A DNA stretch of 33,405 nucleotides from Kofleriaceae bacterium (GCA_013368795.1 JABFXX010000269.1:1-33405), one strand, 5' to 3'; shown: positions 1-8,914, counted from the first letter of the stretch. Notes: generated by a model from the sequence alone, not told the origin. Numbers and translations: made by a program.

Positions 1-2182
1 GCAGGACGGCGGCGATATCCGGGTGATCCGGACCGAGCAGCTTCTCCTCGATCACCTTCGCACGCTCGAGGAATGGCTCGGCGGTGCCGTTCATCCGGCG
101 CATGCCGACCCTGCCGAGCGCGACGAGCGTCGCTGCGACCTTGAGCTCGGCACCGCGGATTCCTTCGGCGGTACGGAGCCCGCGGGTCAGCGCCTGCTCG
201 GCGGCGTCGAGATCGCCGCGGATGATCTGGACGACGCCGAACACGTAGTCGAGATCCGCGGCCAGCTCGGGCGCGCGACCGATCCGTTCGAGCGCGGCGG
301 TCGCTCGCTTGTGCGCGGCGTCGGACTCCTCGAACTGCGCGTGCTGGCCGCGCACGTCGACGAGCTCGATCAGCGCCTTCGCCGCGACCGGATCGTGGCC
401 CGATGCCTCGGCGGCAAACACGGCACGCTCGAGCGCGTCGACCGCGGCCTTGTCCTGGTCGAGGTCGGCCTGCAACAGGCCCTCGACGAGCGCGGTCTCG
501 GCCTCGATCGGCCGGTATGCCGCGCGCGTCACGTCGGGCGCGAGCCCGGTCACGATCGCGAGCGCGTCGCGGTACTTGCCGGTGACCTCGAGCGCGCGCG
601 CCGACGCGAGCTTGGCCCGCACGCTCGCGACGAGCTTCGGATCCTGCGGCGGCTTCGCGCGCAGACGCAGCAGCTCGGCGTCGGCGCACGACGCGAGATC
701 GGTGAGCTGATAGGTCGCCGCGACCGCGTGCGAGATGCCTTCGCGGTCCGCGGTCGACAGCGTGTCGACGAGCGCGCCGACTTCGTGCAGCCGATCGTCG
801 AGGCACGCCATGCGCTGGCTCATCACCGCATCGGTCTGCTCTCGCCGCACGCGCGTCGCTGTGCACGTCTCGGTTCGCGTCGAGACCCAGCGCGACGTGT
901 AGTCGTCGAGCCGCGCGAGCACGGTCTTCGCGGTCGCATCCGCGAACGACCCGCTTCGGCGAATCGCGGCCTCGAGGCTCGCGCGCCGCGCCGGATCCCA
1001 CACGCCGGCGAGGTGCTGCTCCATGCCCTCGCACGGCTTCGGCGGCGCCGGGTGCATCGCGATCGCGACGGTCGCTGCGGTGCCCGCGGCGACGACGCCC
1101 ACGGCCGGAATCCACCACGTGCGGCGTGCCGGCGTGATCTGCGCGAGCAGCTCATCGAGCGTCGGAAAGCGGTCCGCCGGGCGAGGCGACATGCCGCGAC
1201 GCAATGCCTTCCAGATCCGCCTCGGCACGCCACGCCGGCGCGGCGGCTCGCGCACCGCGCCACTCTCGACCGCGCGCCCGAGCGACTCGAGGTCCTCGCC
1301 GTCGAACGGACGCACATCGTAGAGCGCGCAGTACAGCGCGACGCAGAACGAGAACTGATCGGTGCGCGCATCGACCGTCTCGCCGCGATGCTGCTCGGGC
1401 GCCATGTAGTGCGGTGTTCCCATCACCGCGCCCGGTGTCGTCAGCGAGCCATCGCTGCCGGCCGCGAGCGCCTTGTCGCCGCCCTCCTCGCCCGGCTCGT
1501 CCTGCGTGCGCGCGAGCCCGAAGTCGACGACGCGCACGCGGCCGTCCTTGCCGAGCATCATGTTCTCGGGCTTCACGTCGCGGTGGACGATGCCCGCCGC
1601 GTGTGCCGCCGCGAGCCCTCGCCCCGCCTCGAGGAATCGCTCGAGGATCTCGCGCGGCGAGCGCGGCTTGATCCGACACCAACCGGCGAGCGTCTCGCCA
1701 TCGAGCAGCTCCATCGCGATGAACAGCCGCTTGCCGACGTGGCCGACGTCGTGAATCGCGACGACGTTGGGATGGGCGAGCTGCGCCAGTGCGCGGGCCT
1801 CGCGGCGCAGCCGCTCCTCGAACATCGTGCGTCCCGTCGAGCCGCCGAGCCGCGGTGACAGCACCTTGATCGCGACCTCGCGGCCGAGCTCGGGATCGAG
1901 TGCCGCGTAGACGACGCCCATGCCGCCCGCACCGAGCCGCGCGCGGATCACGTAGCGTGCGACGCTGTCGCCGACCGCCAGGTCGTCGCGCGGGATCTCG
2001 GCCGGCAGATCGGACGCCGCGATCGTCGACTCCTCGCCGCTCGGCTCGCGCGCGAGCGACGACATCACGCGACGACACTCGGCACAGCGCGACGCGTGCT
2101 CCTCGATCCGCTGGCGCTGCTCGGGCGTCGCGCGGCCCTCGATCATGTCGAGGAGCGTGTCGGTTCCGAGGCAGGCGGACAT
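1..2182 (-). CDS. Ser/Thr protein kinase with N-terminal zinc finger and TPR-type C-terminus (partial, 3' end off the left edge)
   Basis: Eukaryotic-type Ser/Thr kinase; about 727 residues are visible and the C-terminus is cut by the window edge. Residues 29-36 hold H-x3-C-x2-C (H29, C33, C36), as in anti-sigma-type zinc fingers. The kinase domain follows (about 75-345): glycine loop GAGGMG near 84, catalytic K106, HRD 200-202, DFG 220-222, APE 261-263. A single membrane helix lies near 356-376, and the exported part is alpha-helical with TPR-like segments, including a GPDHPDIA motif at the very edge. The family relays an exported or membrane signal by phosphorylating cytoplasmic targets; the target is unknown. 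The start is the ATG at 2182, because the zinc-finger motif begins soon after it. The upstream gene ends 32 bp away on the same strand, so the two may form an operon. The activation segment (38 residues between DFG and APE) is somewhat long. Confidence 0.93.
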   Translation of the reverse strand, partial: MSACLGTDTLLDMIEGRATPEQRQRIEEHASRCAECRRVMSSLAREPSGEESTIAASDLPAEIPRDDLAVGDSVARYVIRARLGAGGMGVVYAALDPELGREVAIKVLSPRLGGSTGRTMFEERLRREARALAQLAHPNVVAIHDVGHVGKRLFIAMELLDGETLAGWCRIKPRSPREILERFLEAGRGLAAAHAAGIVHRDVKPENMMLGKDGRVRVVDFGLARTQDEPGEEGGDKALAAGSDGSLTTPGAVMGTPHYMAPEQHRGETVDARTDQFSFCVALYCALYDVRPFDGEDLESLGRAVESGAVREPPRRRGVPRRIWKALRRGMSPRPADRFPTLDELLAQITPARRTWWIPAVGVVAAGTAATVAIAMHPAPPKPCEGMEQHLAGVWDPARRASLEAAIRRSGSFADATAKTVLARLDDYTSRWVSTRTETCTATRVRREQTDAVMSQRMACLDDRLHEVGALVDTLSTADREGISHAVAATYQLTDLASCADAELLRLRAKPPQDPKLVASVRAKLASARALEVTGKYRDALAIVTGLAPDVTRAAYRPIEAETALVEGLLQADLDQDKAAVDALERAVFAAEASGHDPVAAKALIELVDVRGQHAQFEESDAAHKRATAALERIGRAPELAADLDYVFGVVQIIRGDLDAAEQALTRGLRTAEGIRGAELKVAATLVALGRVGMRRMNGTAEPFLERAKVIEEKLLGPDHPDIAAVL

Positions 2183-2214
2183 CCCCGCCGCGACACTACC
2201 ATCCAGGCGGGCGG

Positions 2215-3222
2215 TTAGAAGTCGCCGCCGCCGAAGTCGCCGCCGCTCTCGTCGGACCCGAGCGAGTCCCACCAGCCCGTGTCTCCTTGATCGCCGTGGT
2301 CGCCGGCCTCGTCGCTGCCCCACCAGCTGTCGGTCGCCGTGTCGACCGGCGACGAGTCCACCGAGGACGTGGGCCCGCGCAGGATGCCCGGATCGTCGGC
2401 GAAGCCCTGCACGTGGTTCGCGTGATCGACGACGACGTAGTGCGGCTGCGCTGCCATCGAGAACAGCGCGCCCCACATCAGCGCGTCGGCCGCGTAGGCG
2501 AGCGGGTTCGGGTAGTAGTAGAGGAACGGGTCGTAGCCGCGATCGTCGGGGTTCTGCGCGCGAGGCTCGACGGCCTTCTCGTCGGGACGCACGATGCGCG
2601 GCTCGGCACGCTCGACCTCGACGCGCGCGTTGGGCAGCGCGCCCGAGATCGCGTCGCGCACCTGATCGACGAACGTGGCGAACTGCAGGCGGTAGACCTC
2701 GATCGCCCTCGGATCGGTCGCGATCGGCTCGGCGCGCTTGCGATACGCCTCGGCGTCTTCCCCCGGCCGCGGCGTCAGCGCCTCGATGCGGCCCGACAGC
2801 ACGATCCGGATCGCCGGGCGGTCGCGCGGATGCTCGCTGCGCGCCTGCAGCTCGATCACCATGTGCAGACCCACCTCGCGATGCTCGACGGCGAGCCGCA
2901 GCTCGTCGAAGCCATCGCCGAACACCGAGGAGTTGTCGTGGAACGCGAGGAACAGATCGCCGAGGTCGTCGGGCTTGCCCTCGCGATCGTGAAACAGGAT
3001 CGTGTCGTCGATGACGAGCGAGATGGCGTTGTGGATGCCGATCTTGCGCAGCGCATCGCGTACCGCCTCGACGATCGCGGTCGCCTCGATCGAGGCACGG
3101 AGGTGCCCCGTGCGCAGGTCCGGCTTCGCCCCGAACGCACGCTTGAACTTGTCCCAGAACCGCGGAGTCCGGAGGATCTCCTCGCCCTTCACGTGCACGG
3201 CGATGGAACCGTAGAGCTTCAT
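2215..3222 (-). CDS. Hypothetical protein with Gly/Asp-rich C-terminal tail
   Basis: Protein of 335 residues that I do not recognise. It begins MKLYGSIAVHVKG and has no signal peptide, so it is probably cytoplasmic. Residues 1 to about 200 look like a mixed alpha/beta fold. A Tyr/Pro-rich stretch (DPFLYYYPNPLAYAADA) follows, and the last 60 residues are low complexity and rich in Asp, Gly, Ser and Trp, ending GGDFGGGDF. The open frame extends upstream to 3357, but the extra residues are Arg-rich and untypical. The ATG at 3222 has a GGGA sequence a few bases upstream and gives a natural N-terminus. It is divergent from the lipoprotein at 3356 (133 bp between) and lies 32 bp before the kinase at 2182 on the same strand, so co-transcription is likely. 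No function is assigned. Confidence 0.8.
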   Translation of the reverse strand: MKLYGSIAVHVKGEEILRTPRFWDKFKRAFGAKPDLRTGHLRASIEATAIVEAVRDALRKIGIHNAISLVIDDTILFHDREGKPDDLGDLFLAFHDNSSVFGDGFDELRLAVEHREVGLHMVIELQARSEHPRDRPAIRIVLSGRIEALTPRPGEDAEAYRKRAEPIATDPRAIEVYRLQFATFVDQVRDAISGALPNARVEVERAEPRIVRPDEKAVEPRAQNPDDRGYDPFLYYYPNPLAYAADALMWGALFSMAAQPHYVVVDHANHVQGFADDPGILRGPTSSVDSSPVDTATDSWWGSDEAGDHGDQGDTGWWDSLGSDESGGDFGGGDF

Positions 3223-3355
3223 CGTTCCCAAACCGTACCGCGGAGTGCGTCGGCTGCCAGGGCAACGTGACGCAGGGATGCGTGTCCCATGCACCATGCA
3301 ATCGCTTGCGAGGTCACGCTCGCGCGTCGACTCGGGCGTGCGTCTACGATGCGAC

Positions 3356-4762
3356 ATGCGCGCAGTTCTGGCGTCGATCGCGATGACCGGTTGCTGGGGG
3401 GTGAGCCCTCCCCGCAGTCCCGACGTGAAGCTCGAGGCGTGGTACGCACCGACGAGCTCGCAGTGTCCGGCCGATACGCGCGTGCCCGTGGAGAGCTCCG
3501 GCGCGACGGTCAGAGGCGCGCTCTCGATCGAATCGGTTGCCGGTGAACAACGACTGTGGACCGATATCGACGACGAGACTGCCTGGTCGACCGACGGCTC
3601 GCGGATCGCGGTGGCCGGCTACGGCTCCGTCGCGGTGTGGACAAAGGACGGCCGCTTCGTGACGTCCGTCCCGGGAACACCGTTCCCGGCCGACGGCATC
3701 ACCTGGTCCACAGACGATCGCGCATTGCTGCTCCAGCAACGACGCGGCCATGCGTTCCCATCGACCGTGGTTCCACTGTCGCTGAAGCCGACGGGCCCGC
3801 TGAGCTTTGTCCAGGGCATGTACTACGGCATCCAGCCCAAGATCGCGACGGCGACGATGGGCCGGTCGGATCGAGCAACCGTGGAGTTTGTCGCCCGCCC
3901 GCTCACAGATGCCGACCTGCTTTCCGATGGTGAGCCCGGCTGGCTCTATCTGCGCACGGACCAGGGCTGCTTCTCGCTCGGTCCGGGTCGCACGACCGAC
4001 GTGCTGACGTTCTCGGCGGACGGCGCCTCGGTGTTCGTCGTGCACGCATACTTCGGTTCTGCGCCCGCGCTCGCGCAGTACAGCACGCGCGATGGCGCGC
4101 TCCTTCGCGCGTTCCATGCACGCGAGACGCAGAAGATCGTCGCGAGCCCGATCGCGGACCGTGCCTACCTGCTGGTACCGGATGGTCTGCGCGTGGTCGA
4201 CCTGGCGAGCGGGCGCGTCGGACCGTTGATCCCCGCGCCGTGGGTCGATCTCGAGGGTCCACACTCGGCGAATCACCCGACGCTCGAACGCCCTGGCGGC
4301 TATGACGGTGTCGTCTACGCGTCGAAGGACGGGCACTTCCTGCTCGGCGAGAGCAAGGCGGTCACCCAAGCGATCTCGACGTGGTACGTCGGCGCGATCG
4401 ATCAGTCGAAGCGTGCGCCGATCGGACGCTCGATCGAGCGGATCGCCGTCTCGCCCGACGAGCGCCTCTACGCGATCGGCGCCACTGATGGAACCGTCGA
4501 GGTCCGCGATCGACGGACGAACGCGATCGTCGGCGAGGTGCGGCACGACGCACGCCTCGAGGCCGTCGCGTTCTCAGACGCGGGCCGGCTCGCAAGCGCA
4601 TCGGCCGACGGCGTCGTGCGCGTCGCGACGACCAGCGGCAAGGTCATCGGCTCGATCGCGCTGAAGCCGGATCGCGCGCGTCTCCTCTCGTGGCGAGATG
4701 CATCGACGCTCGTCGTCGATACCAGGTACGGTCAGACGCTCACGGTTGCGCTATCGCGCTAG
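3356..4762 (+). CDS. Putative lipoprotein with WD40-like beta-propeller repeats
   Basis: Protein of 468 residues. The chosen ATG (3356) gives a very short lipoprotein signal, MRAVLASIAMTGC, with the lipid cysteine at residue 13; the frame upstream of it is Arg-rich and unconvincing. The body is made of repeated beta-strand units containing W-S-x-D-x-S/D and AVSPDE/AFSDAG-type motifs, best seen at the C-terminus (IAVSPDERLYAIGATDG, VAFSDAGRLASASADG). These are hallmarks of WD40/TolB-like propellers, which serve as binding platforms. It is probably attached to a membrane and faces the periplasm or outside. It is convergent with the kinase at 4759: the two genes share the stop tetranucleotide CTAG (4759-4762). 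The ligand or partner is unknown. Confidence 0.85.
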   Translation: MRAVLASIAMTGCWGVSPPRSPDVKLEAWYAPTSSQCPADTRVPVESSGATVRGALSIESVAGEQRLWTDIDDETAWSTDGSRIAVAGYGSVAVWTKDGRFVTSVPGTPFPADGITWSTDDRALLLQQRRGHAFPSTVVPLSLKPTGPLSFVQGMYYGIQPKIATATMGRSDRATVEFVARPLTDADLLSDGEPGWLYLRTDQGCFSLGPGRTTDVLTFSADGASVFVVHAYFGSAPALAQYSTRDGALLRAFHARETQKIVASPIADRAYLLVPDGLRVVDLASGRVGPLIPAPWVDLEGPHSANHPTLERPGGYDGVVYASKDGHFLLGESKAVTQAISTWYVGAIDQSKRAPIGRSIERIAVSPDERLYAIGATDGTVEVRDRRTNAIVGEVRHDARLEAVAFSDAGRLASASADGVVRVATTSGKVIGSIALKPDRARLLSWRDASTLVVDTRYGQTLTVALSR

Positions 4763-7695
4763 CGGCGGCGCGGGCTCTCGGCGCTCGCGACGCCGTGCGT
4801 GTTCAGCCAGCCGTCGACCTCGGTCGCTTCTTGCGCGTGATCCTCGCCCGCCGCGGCGAATGTGTTCTGCGCATCGGTCGCGAGCGCTTGCGCGCGAGCA
4901 GGATCGGTCGCGGCGAGTGCCTTCGCGACGGTGAACCGCGTGCGCGCGACATCGATCGCATCACCGCCGGCGATGCGCACCGCGATCGCGCGCTCGAAGT
5001 ACGGCAGCGCCCGCTTCGGCTTGTCGAGCGCGAGCTGCGCGTTGCCGATGCTGACGAGCGTATCGGCGAGCTCGGGGTGCTTCGAGCCGAGCGTCTTCTG
5101 GAGCAGCGCGAGCGCACGTTCGTAGCGCGATAGCGCGAGCGCCGCCTTCTTCTCCGCGAGCGCGGCGTCGCCGAGACCCGACAGTGCGGCGGCGAGGCTC
5201 GGATGATCGGGGCCGAGCTTGGCCTTCCAGATGTCGTACGCGCGCTGGAACGCGGCGGTCGCGTCGTTGGCGTGGCCTTGTGCGAGCGCGACCTCGCCGA
5301 GGCGAAACTGCGCGGTCGCGACGTTGGGATGATCGACGCCGAGCGCGCGCGTCCAGATCTCGCTCGCACGCCGGAACTGTGCCGCGGCGTCGGCGAAGTG
5401 CTTCTGCTCGAGGAGGATGCTGCCGGTGTTGATCGCGATCGTTGCGAGCTGTGCGTGATCGGCGCCGAGCGCGCGCTCGCTGATCGTGCGTGCGGTCTCG
5501 AGCTCCTCGAGCGCCTCCTTGTAGCGCTCCTTGAACCGCAGCGATGCGCTGAGGTTGATCCGCAGCGTCGCGCACAGCGGGTGCTCGGGACCGAGCGAGC
5601 GCTCGGCCAGCGTCAGTGCGTGCACGTAGTCGTCGATCGCCTCGTCGTAGCGACCGGTCTGCGCCGCGACGTCGCCGAGGTCGCCGAGCGCCGACGCGAT
5701 CGTCGGATCGTCGGGGTCGAGGATCTTCTGGCGGATCTCGAGCACGCGCTTGCTGCGCTGCTCGGCGTCCTTGTAGTTGCCCTGCTCGAGCAGGATCGCC
5801 GCGACGTTCTGATCGAGCTCGGCCTGGAGCAGCTCGCGGCCACCGAGGCGCTCGATCTTGGCGGCGGCATCGAGCGCGAGCTCCTGGGCCTCGGCGTAGT
5901 GACCGAGCCGCTCGCCCGTGACCCACACGAGGCCGCTGCGGGCGCGCGCCGCGGTCTCGTCGTCGCGGCCGGCCTCCGCGGCGATCGCGGCATCCTTGTA
6001 GAGCTTCGCCGCGTCGGCGTACGCGCCCGTCGAATCGGCGAGCCTCGCCTCGGCGAGCAGCGCCTCGCCCTCGAGAGGGCGCCAGCCGAGCTGCTTGGCC
6101 TCGGTCGAGACCGGCGCGAGCATCTTCTTCGCATCGGCGTAGCGTCCCGCCATCCACAGCGCGCGGACGTTGCCGAGCGTGCGCAGTGCGGTGTCGACGC
6201 GCGACCGCGTTTTCGGGTCGGCTGGCACCGGGACCGGTGCGCGCAGTGCGTTCGCATCGGCGCACGCGTCGATCGGCGGCAGACCGTTCGCGACCTCGGC
6301 GGCGCGCGACACGAGGTCCGCATCGGCGACCGCGAACACGTCGACGATCGCGCGGACGTCGTTCAGCCGGCGCCGCAGGCAATCCATCCGCAAATCCATC
6401 AGCTCGGCGGACTGCTCGCCGCGGACGCGCGTCGCGAGGCACGCGTCGGTCCGCATCGCGGTCCACTTCGACGTGTAGCGATCGAGCGCGCGCGATGCGG
6501 CCAGGAACGCACGCTCCGCATACGGTTTGTCGGTCTTCGCGAACGCGGCATGCACGGCATCCTTGCGGCCGCCGTCCCACACGCCGGCGAGCTCCTGCTC
6601 GCTGCGCTTGCACGCGTCCGCCGGATCGCGCTGCGCGAGCTTCCATGCGATGACGCCGCCACCCGCGAGCAGCACGATCGCAGCCGCTCCGAGCGCGAGC
6701 TTGCGTCGCCGCGCGTCGGGATCGCGACCGAGCGCCTCGAGCATCGCGTCCATCGACGGCCAGCGCGCCTCCGGATCGACCTCGAGCCCGCGCAGCACGA
6801 TGTCGCGCAGCCACGCCGGCACATCCGATGCGGGAAGCGGCCGCAGCCTGCCCTGCACGATGTTCGTGCGGAGCTCGAGGTACGTCTTGCCCTCGAACGG
6901 CCGCACGCCGTAGAGCGCGCGATAGAACGACACGGCGAACCCGAACTGATCGCTTCGCGCGTCGCACGCCGACAGCAGATGCTGCTCGGGCGCCATGAAC
7001 GGCGGCGTTCCGACGATGTGCCCGACCTCGGTCAGCGGGCTATCGAGCAGCGACGACGCGGGCGCCGGCGAAATCTCGATGTCGACTGGCGGTGGTGTCG
7101 GCGGCTCGGGCTCGAGCGGCAAACGCACGCGGCGCGCCTTCGTCTGGGCGGCGGACAGATCGTTCGTGTCGACGTCGTCCTCGTCGTCGTCGAGCTCGGC
7201 CGTCGGGGGCACCGGCAGCTCTCCACTCTGGCTCGCCAGCGACGCGGTCCGCGCGAGGCCAAAGTCGAGCACGCGCACGCGCCCGTCGGAGCCGAGGATC
7301 ATGTTCGACGGCTTGAAGTCACGATGCACGAGCCCGACCGCGTGCGCGGCGGCAAGACCGCGCGCGGCGCCCTGGAACACGCGCAGGACCTCGCGCCAGG
7401 GCCGCGGTTCCTTCAGCCACTCGTCACCGGGCACGCCCGACACGAGCTCCATCGCGACGAACACGCCGTCGGCGAAGCGACCGACGTCGTGCACCGCGAC
7501 GACGTTGGGATGCGACAGCTGCGCGAGCGCCTGGGCTTCACGCATGAGGCGCGACGCGAGCGTATCGTTCGGCTGATCGATCGTGCTGACGAGCTTGATC
7601 GCGACCTCGCGAGCGAGCTGCATGTCGCGCGCGCGATAGACCGCACCCATCCCGCCGATGCCGAGCTCGTCGAGGATCTCGTAGCGATCGTTCAG
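4759..7695 (-). CDS. Ser/Thr protein kinase with membrane helix and C-terminal TPR array; N-terminus undefined
   Basis: Kinase-TPR protein of at least 978 residues. Counting from codon 7695, the glycine loop IGGMG lies near residue 13, catalytic K34, HRD 124-126 and DFG 144-146. An unusually long activation segment of 88 residues separates DFG from APE. A membrane helix (GAAAIVLLAGGGVIAW) follows the kinase domain. The exported half carries many 42-residue TPR units of the kinesin-light-chain type, with recurring LGxDHPxxAxxL motifs. Such proteins sense through the TPR part and phosphorylate cytoplasmic targets. The frame has no ATG, GTG or TTG between the opposite-strand gene at 7990 and the glycine loop. 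I placed the boundary at a CTG immediately before NDRYEIL; the true start may be up to about 50 codons further upstream. Its C-terminus overlaps the convergent lipoprotein gene by 4 bp. Confidence 0.88.
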   Translation of the reverse strand: MNDRYEILDELGIGGMGAVYRARDMQLAREVAIKLVSTIDQPNDTLASRLMREAQALAQLSHPNVVAVHDVGRFADGVFVAMELVSGVPGDEWLKEPRPWREVLRVFQGAARGLAAAHAVGLVHRDFKPSNMILGSDGRVRVLDFGLARTASLASQSGELPVPPTAELDDDEDDVDTNDLSAAQTKARRVRLPLEPEPPTPPPVDIEISPAPASSLLDSPLTEVGHIVGTPPFMAPEQHLLSACDARSDQFGFAVSFYRALYGVRPFEGKTYLELRTNIVQGRLRPLPASDVPAWLRDIVLRGLEVDPEARWPSMDAMLEALGRDPDARRRKLALGAAAIVLLAGGGVIAWKLAQRDPADACKRSEQELAGVWDGGRKDAVHAAFAKTDKPYAERAFLAASRALDRYTSKWTAMRTDACLATRVRGEQSAELMDLRMDCLRRRLNDVRAIVDVFAVADADLVSRAAEVANGLPPIDACADANALRAPVPVPADPKTRSRVDTALRTLGNVRALWMAGRYADAKKMLAPVSTEAKQLGWRPLEGEALLAEARLADSTGAYADAAKLYKDAAIAAEAGRDDETAARARSGLVWVTGERLGHYAEAQELALDAAAKIERLGGRELLQAELDQNVAAILLEQGNYKDAEQRSKRVLEIRQKILDPDDPTIASALGDLGDVAAQTGRYDEAIDDYVHALTLAERSLGPEHPLCATLRINLSASLRFKERYKEALEELETARTISERALGADHAQLATIAINTGSILLEQKHFADAAAQFRRASEIWTRALGVDHPNVATAQFRLGEVALAQGHANDATAAFQRAYDIWKAKLGPDHPSLAAALSGLGDAALAEKKAALALSRYERALALLQKTLGSKHPELADTLVSIGNAQLALDKPKRALPYFERAIAVRIAGGDAIDVARTRFTVAKALAATDPARAQALATDAQNTFAAAGEDHAQEATEVDGWLNTHGVASAESPRRR
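6985..7266 (-). other. Enlarged kinase activation segment (acidic and Pro-rich insertion)
   Basis: This part of the kinase gene encodes the segment from DFG (7258-7266) to APE (6985-6993). It has 88 residues between the motifs; 20-40 is usual for this family, and the homologous kinase at the left edge has 38. The extra sequence contains the run ELDDDEDDVDTND, a basic patch, and proline-rich stretches. It keeps the reading frame and the downstream motifs GTPPFMAPEQ, so it is an in-frame expansion and not a frameshift. Confidence 0.85.
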
Positions 7696-7989
7696 GATGG
7701 GAGGCGGAGGACGCCGAGGCGCCGCGACCGACCGCTTCTTCTTGGCGGCCGCACCGCGAAGCGTGTCGGTCGAATCCTCCGCTCGATCTTCAGCCTTCCG
7801 AACAGCAGCCTCCGTCGCCGTACAGTCATCTATCGTAAACGGAATCGCCCGCTCACCGCACGTGTCTGATGTGCGCTCCTCGGTGACAAGGTGCGTCGCG
7901 TTGTATTCGTCCCTGCATCGGTTGCACGTGGCGTGATCTCGGGCGCGCGTTCCGTGAAGCGCGTCGCGCGCGCGATAGGATGAACCTCT
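7696..7989. other. Divergent upstream region between kinase-TPR gene and H1-like gene
   Basis: This 294-bp stretch is less GC-rich than its surroundings. On the minus strand the kinase frame stays open through it and reads a possible zinc-ribbon (CNRC near 7926, then TCGE), but G/C at third positions falls to about 62% in the 50 codons before 7695. No ATG, GTG or TTG occurs in that frame here. A possible non-standard start is an ATT at 7845 preceded by GGTGAG. An out-of-frame ATG lies at 7829. The region must hold the promoters of both divergent genes; TTTACGAT on the minus strand near 7831-7838 resembles a -10 area. Confidence 0.4.
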
Positions 7990-8829
7990 ATGAGCTGGGG
8001 CTATTTTCTCGACTTGAATTTGACGCTGCCAACCTCCGAGTGGACGCGCCTTTCGCAGACGAAGACCGGCGCGCACGCGATTGCCCCGACGTGGTGGGGC
8101 TTCAAGGAGGACGGCCTCGGCATGATGTTCACCGCCGCCGACTTCGACGACATGACGCTCGGCGACGCGGTCTCGCGCTTCGCTTGCGAGGAGTCGGTCT
8201 GCAAGATGTCCGAGGACGGCGATCAGACGACGGTCCGTCTCGTCCAGCTCCTCGACAAGGGTGGCGATCCGAGCATCGCGAAGTCGATCGCGGCGCTCGT
8301 CGATGCGGCGCAAGGCAGCGGACAGGGCACGCTGCGCCTCGTCAACGATGGCTCCTACTCCGGCGAGGACGGCGTCGAGATCACGGCGAGCGGCGGCGCG
8401 CTGTCGCGGAAGGCGCTGAGCGATTCGTGGAAGTACGCGAGCAAGCTCGGTGCAGAGGTCTACGGCGGCCTCCTCGAAGGTGACGAGGCGTTCGAGGATG
8501 AAGACGACGAGGACGGCAACGACGGCGAGGACGGGGAGGACGCCGCGCCGGCAGCGCCCGCGCCGAAGCAGGCGGCGGCGAAGAAGCCGGCAACGAAGAA
8601 GCCTGCCGCAAAGAACGCCGCCGCAAAGAAGCCCGCCACGAAGAAGGCCGCCGCGAAGAAAGGCGCTGCGAAGAAGCCGGCGAAGGCTGCGGCGAAGAAG
8701 GCCGCCGCGAAGAAGCCGGCGAAGGCTGCGGCGAAGAAAGCCGCCGCGAAGAAACCGGCGAAGGCCGCGGCCAGAAAGCCGGCGAAGAACGCTCCGGCGA
8801 AGAAGCCGGCGAAGTCCCGCCGGAAGTAA
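7990..8829 (+). CDS. Unknown N-terminal domain fused to an acidic linker and histone H1-like Lys/Ala-rich tail
   Basis: Protein of 279 residues in three parts. Residues 1-160 form a folded domain that I do not recognise; it starts MSWGYFLDLNLTLP and contains the Trp/Phe-rich stretch PTWWGF. Residues about 161-190 are strongly acidic (runs of Asp/Glu with Gly). The remaining 90 residues are almost entirely Lys, Ala and Pro in AAKKPAKAAAKKA-type repeats, like the C-terminal tail of histone H1 and bacterial H1-like proteins. The tail probably binds DNA or another polyanion; this is inference from composition. The ATG at 7990 has AGGA about a dozen bases upstream. The gene stands alone, divergent from the kinase gene. 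A GC-rich hairpin spans its stop codon. Confidence 0.85.
   Translation: MSWGYFLDLNLTLPTSEWTRLSQTKTGAHAIAPTWWGFKEDGLGMMFTAADFDDMTLGDAVSRFACEESVCKMSEDGDQTTVRLVQLLDKGGDPSIAKSIAALVDAAQGSGQGTLRLVNDGSYSGEDGVEITASGGALSRKALSDSWKYASKLGAEVYGGLLEGDEAFEDEDDEDGNDGEDGEDAAPAAPAPKQAAAKKPATKKPAAKNAAAKKPATKKAAAKKGAAKKPAKAAAKKAAAKKPAKAAAKKAAAKKPAKAAARKPAKNAPAKKPAKSRRK
8671..8772 (+). repeat. 39-bp tandem repeat encoding the Lys/Ala tail
   Basis: Two nearly identical 39-bp units lie at 8671-8709 and 8710-8748, followed by a partial third to about 8772. Each encodes 13 residues of the type KKPAKAAAKKAAA. The units differ at a single base, so the duplication is recent or kept uniform by recombination. Unit number may vary between strains. 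Confidence 0.85.
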
Positions 8830-8835
8830 CGGCGG
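8817..8835 (+). terminator. Hairpin spanning the stop codon of the H1-like gene
   Basis: CCGCCG (8817-8822) pairs with CGGCGG (8830-8835) around the 7-base loop GAAGTAA, which contains the TAA stop. There is no following T-run, so it is not a classical intrinsic terminator. It may still act as a 3' end or stability element. Confidence 0.4.
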
Positions 8836-8914
8836 CGCGAGTGCCGAGGCTCGCAGGTCCCCACTGGAAGTAACCGCCGGCGAAGATCGTGCTGCACACA
8901 GCCGGTTGCGGGCG

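Noticed and set aside
23..1858. 611-residue open frame on the plus strand opposite the left-edge kinase
   Set aside because: It is Arg-rich with no domain, and the minus strand carries all kinase motifs. It is a shadow produced by high GC.
5203..7869. 888-residue plus-strand open frame opposite the kinase-TPR gene
   Set aside because: Composition is dominated by Arg, Ala and Asp/Glu with no recognisable motif; the opposite frame encodes clear TPR and kinase motifs.
8671..8772. Tandem 39-bp repeat considered as a CRISPR-like or mobile repeat
   Set aside because: The units are in frame, lack spacers and encode the Lys/Ala tail of a protein.
8817..8835. Stop-codon hairpin considered as an intrinsic terminator
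   Set aside because: No T-run follows the stem, so a classical terminator is not supported; kept only as a weak 3' element.
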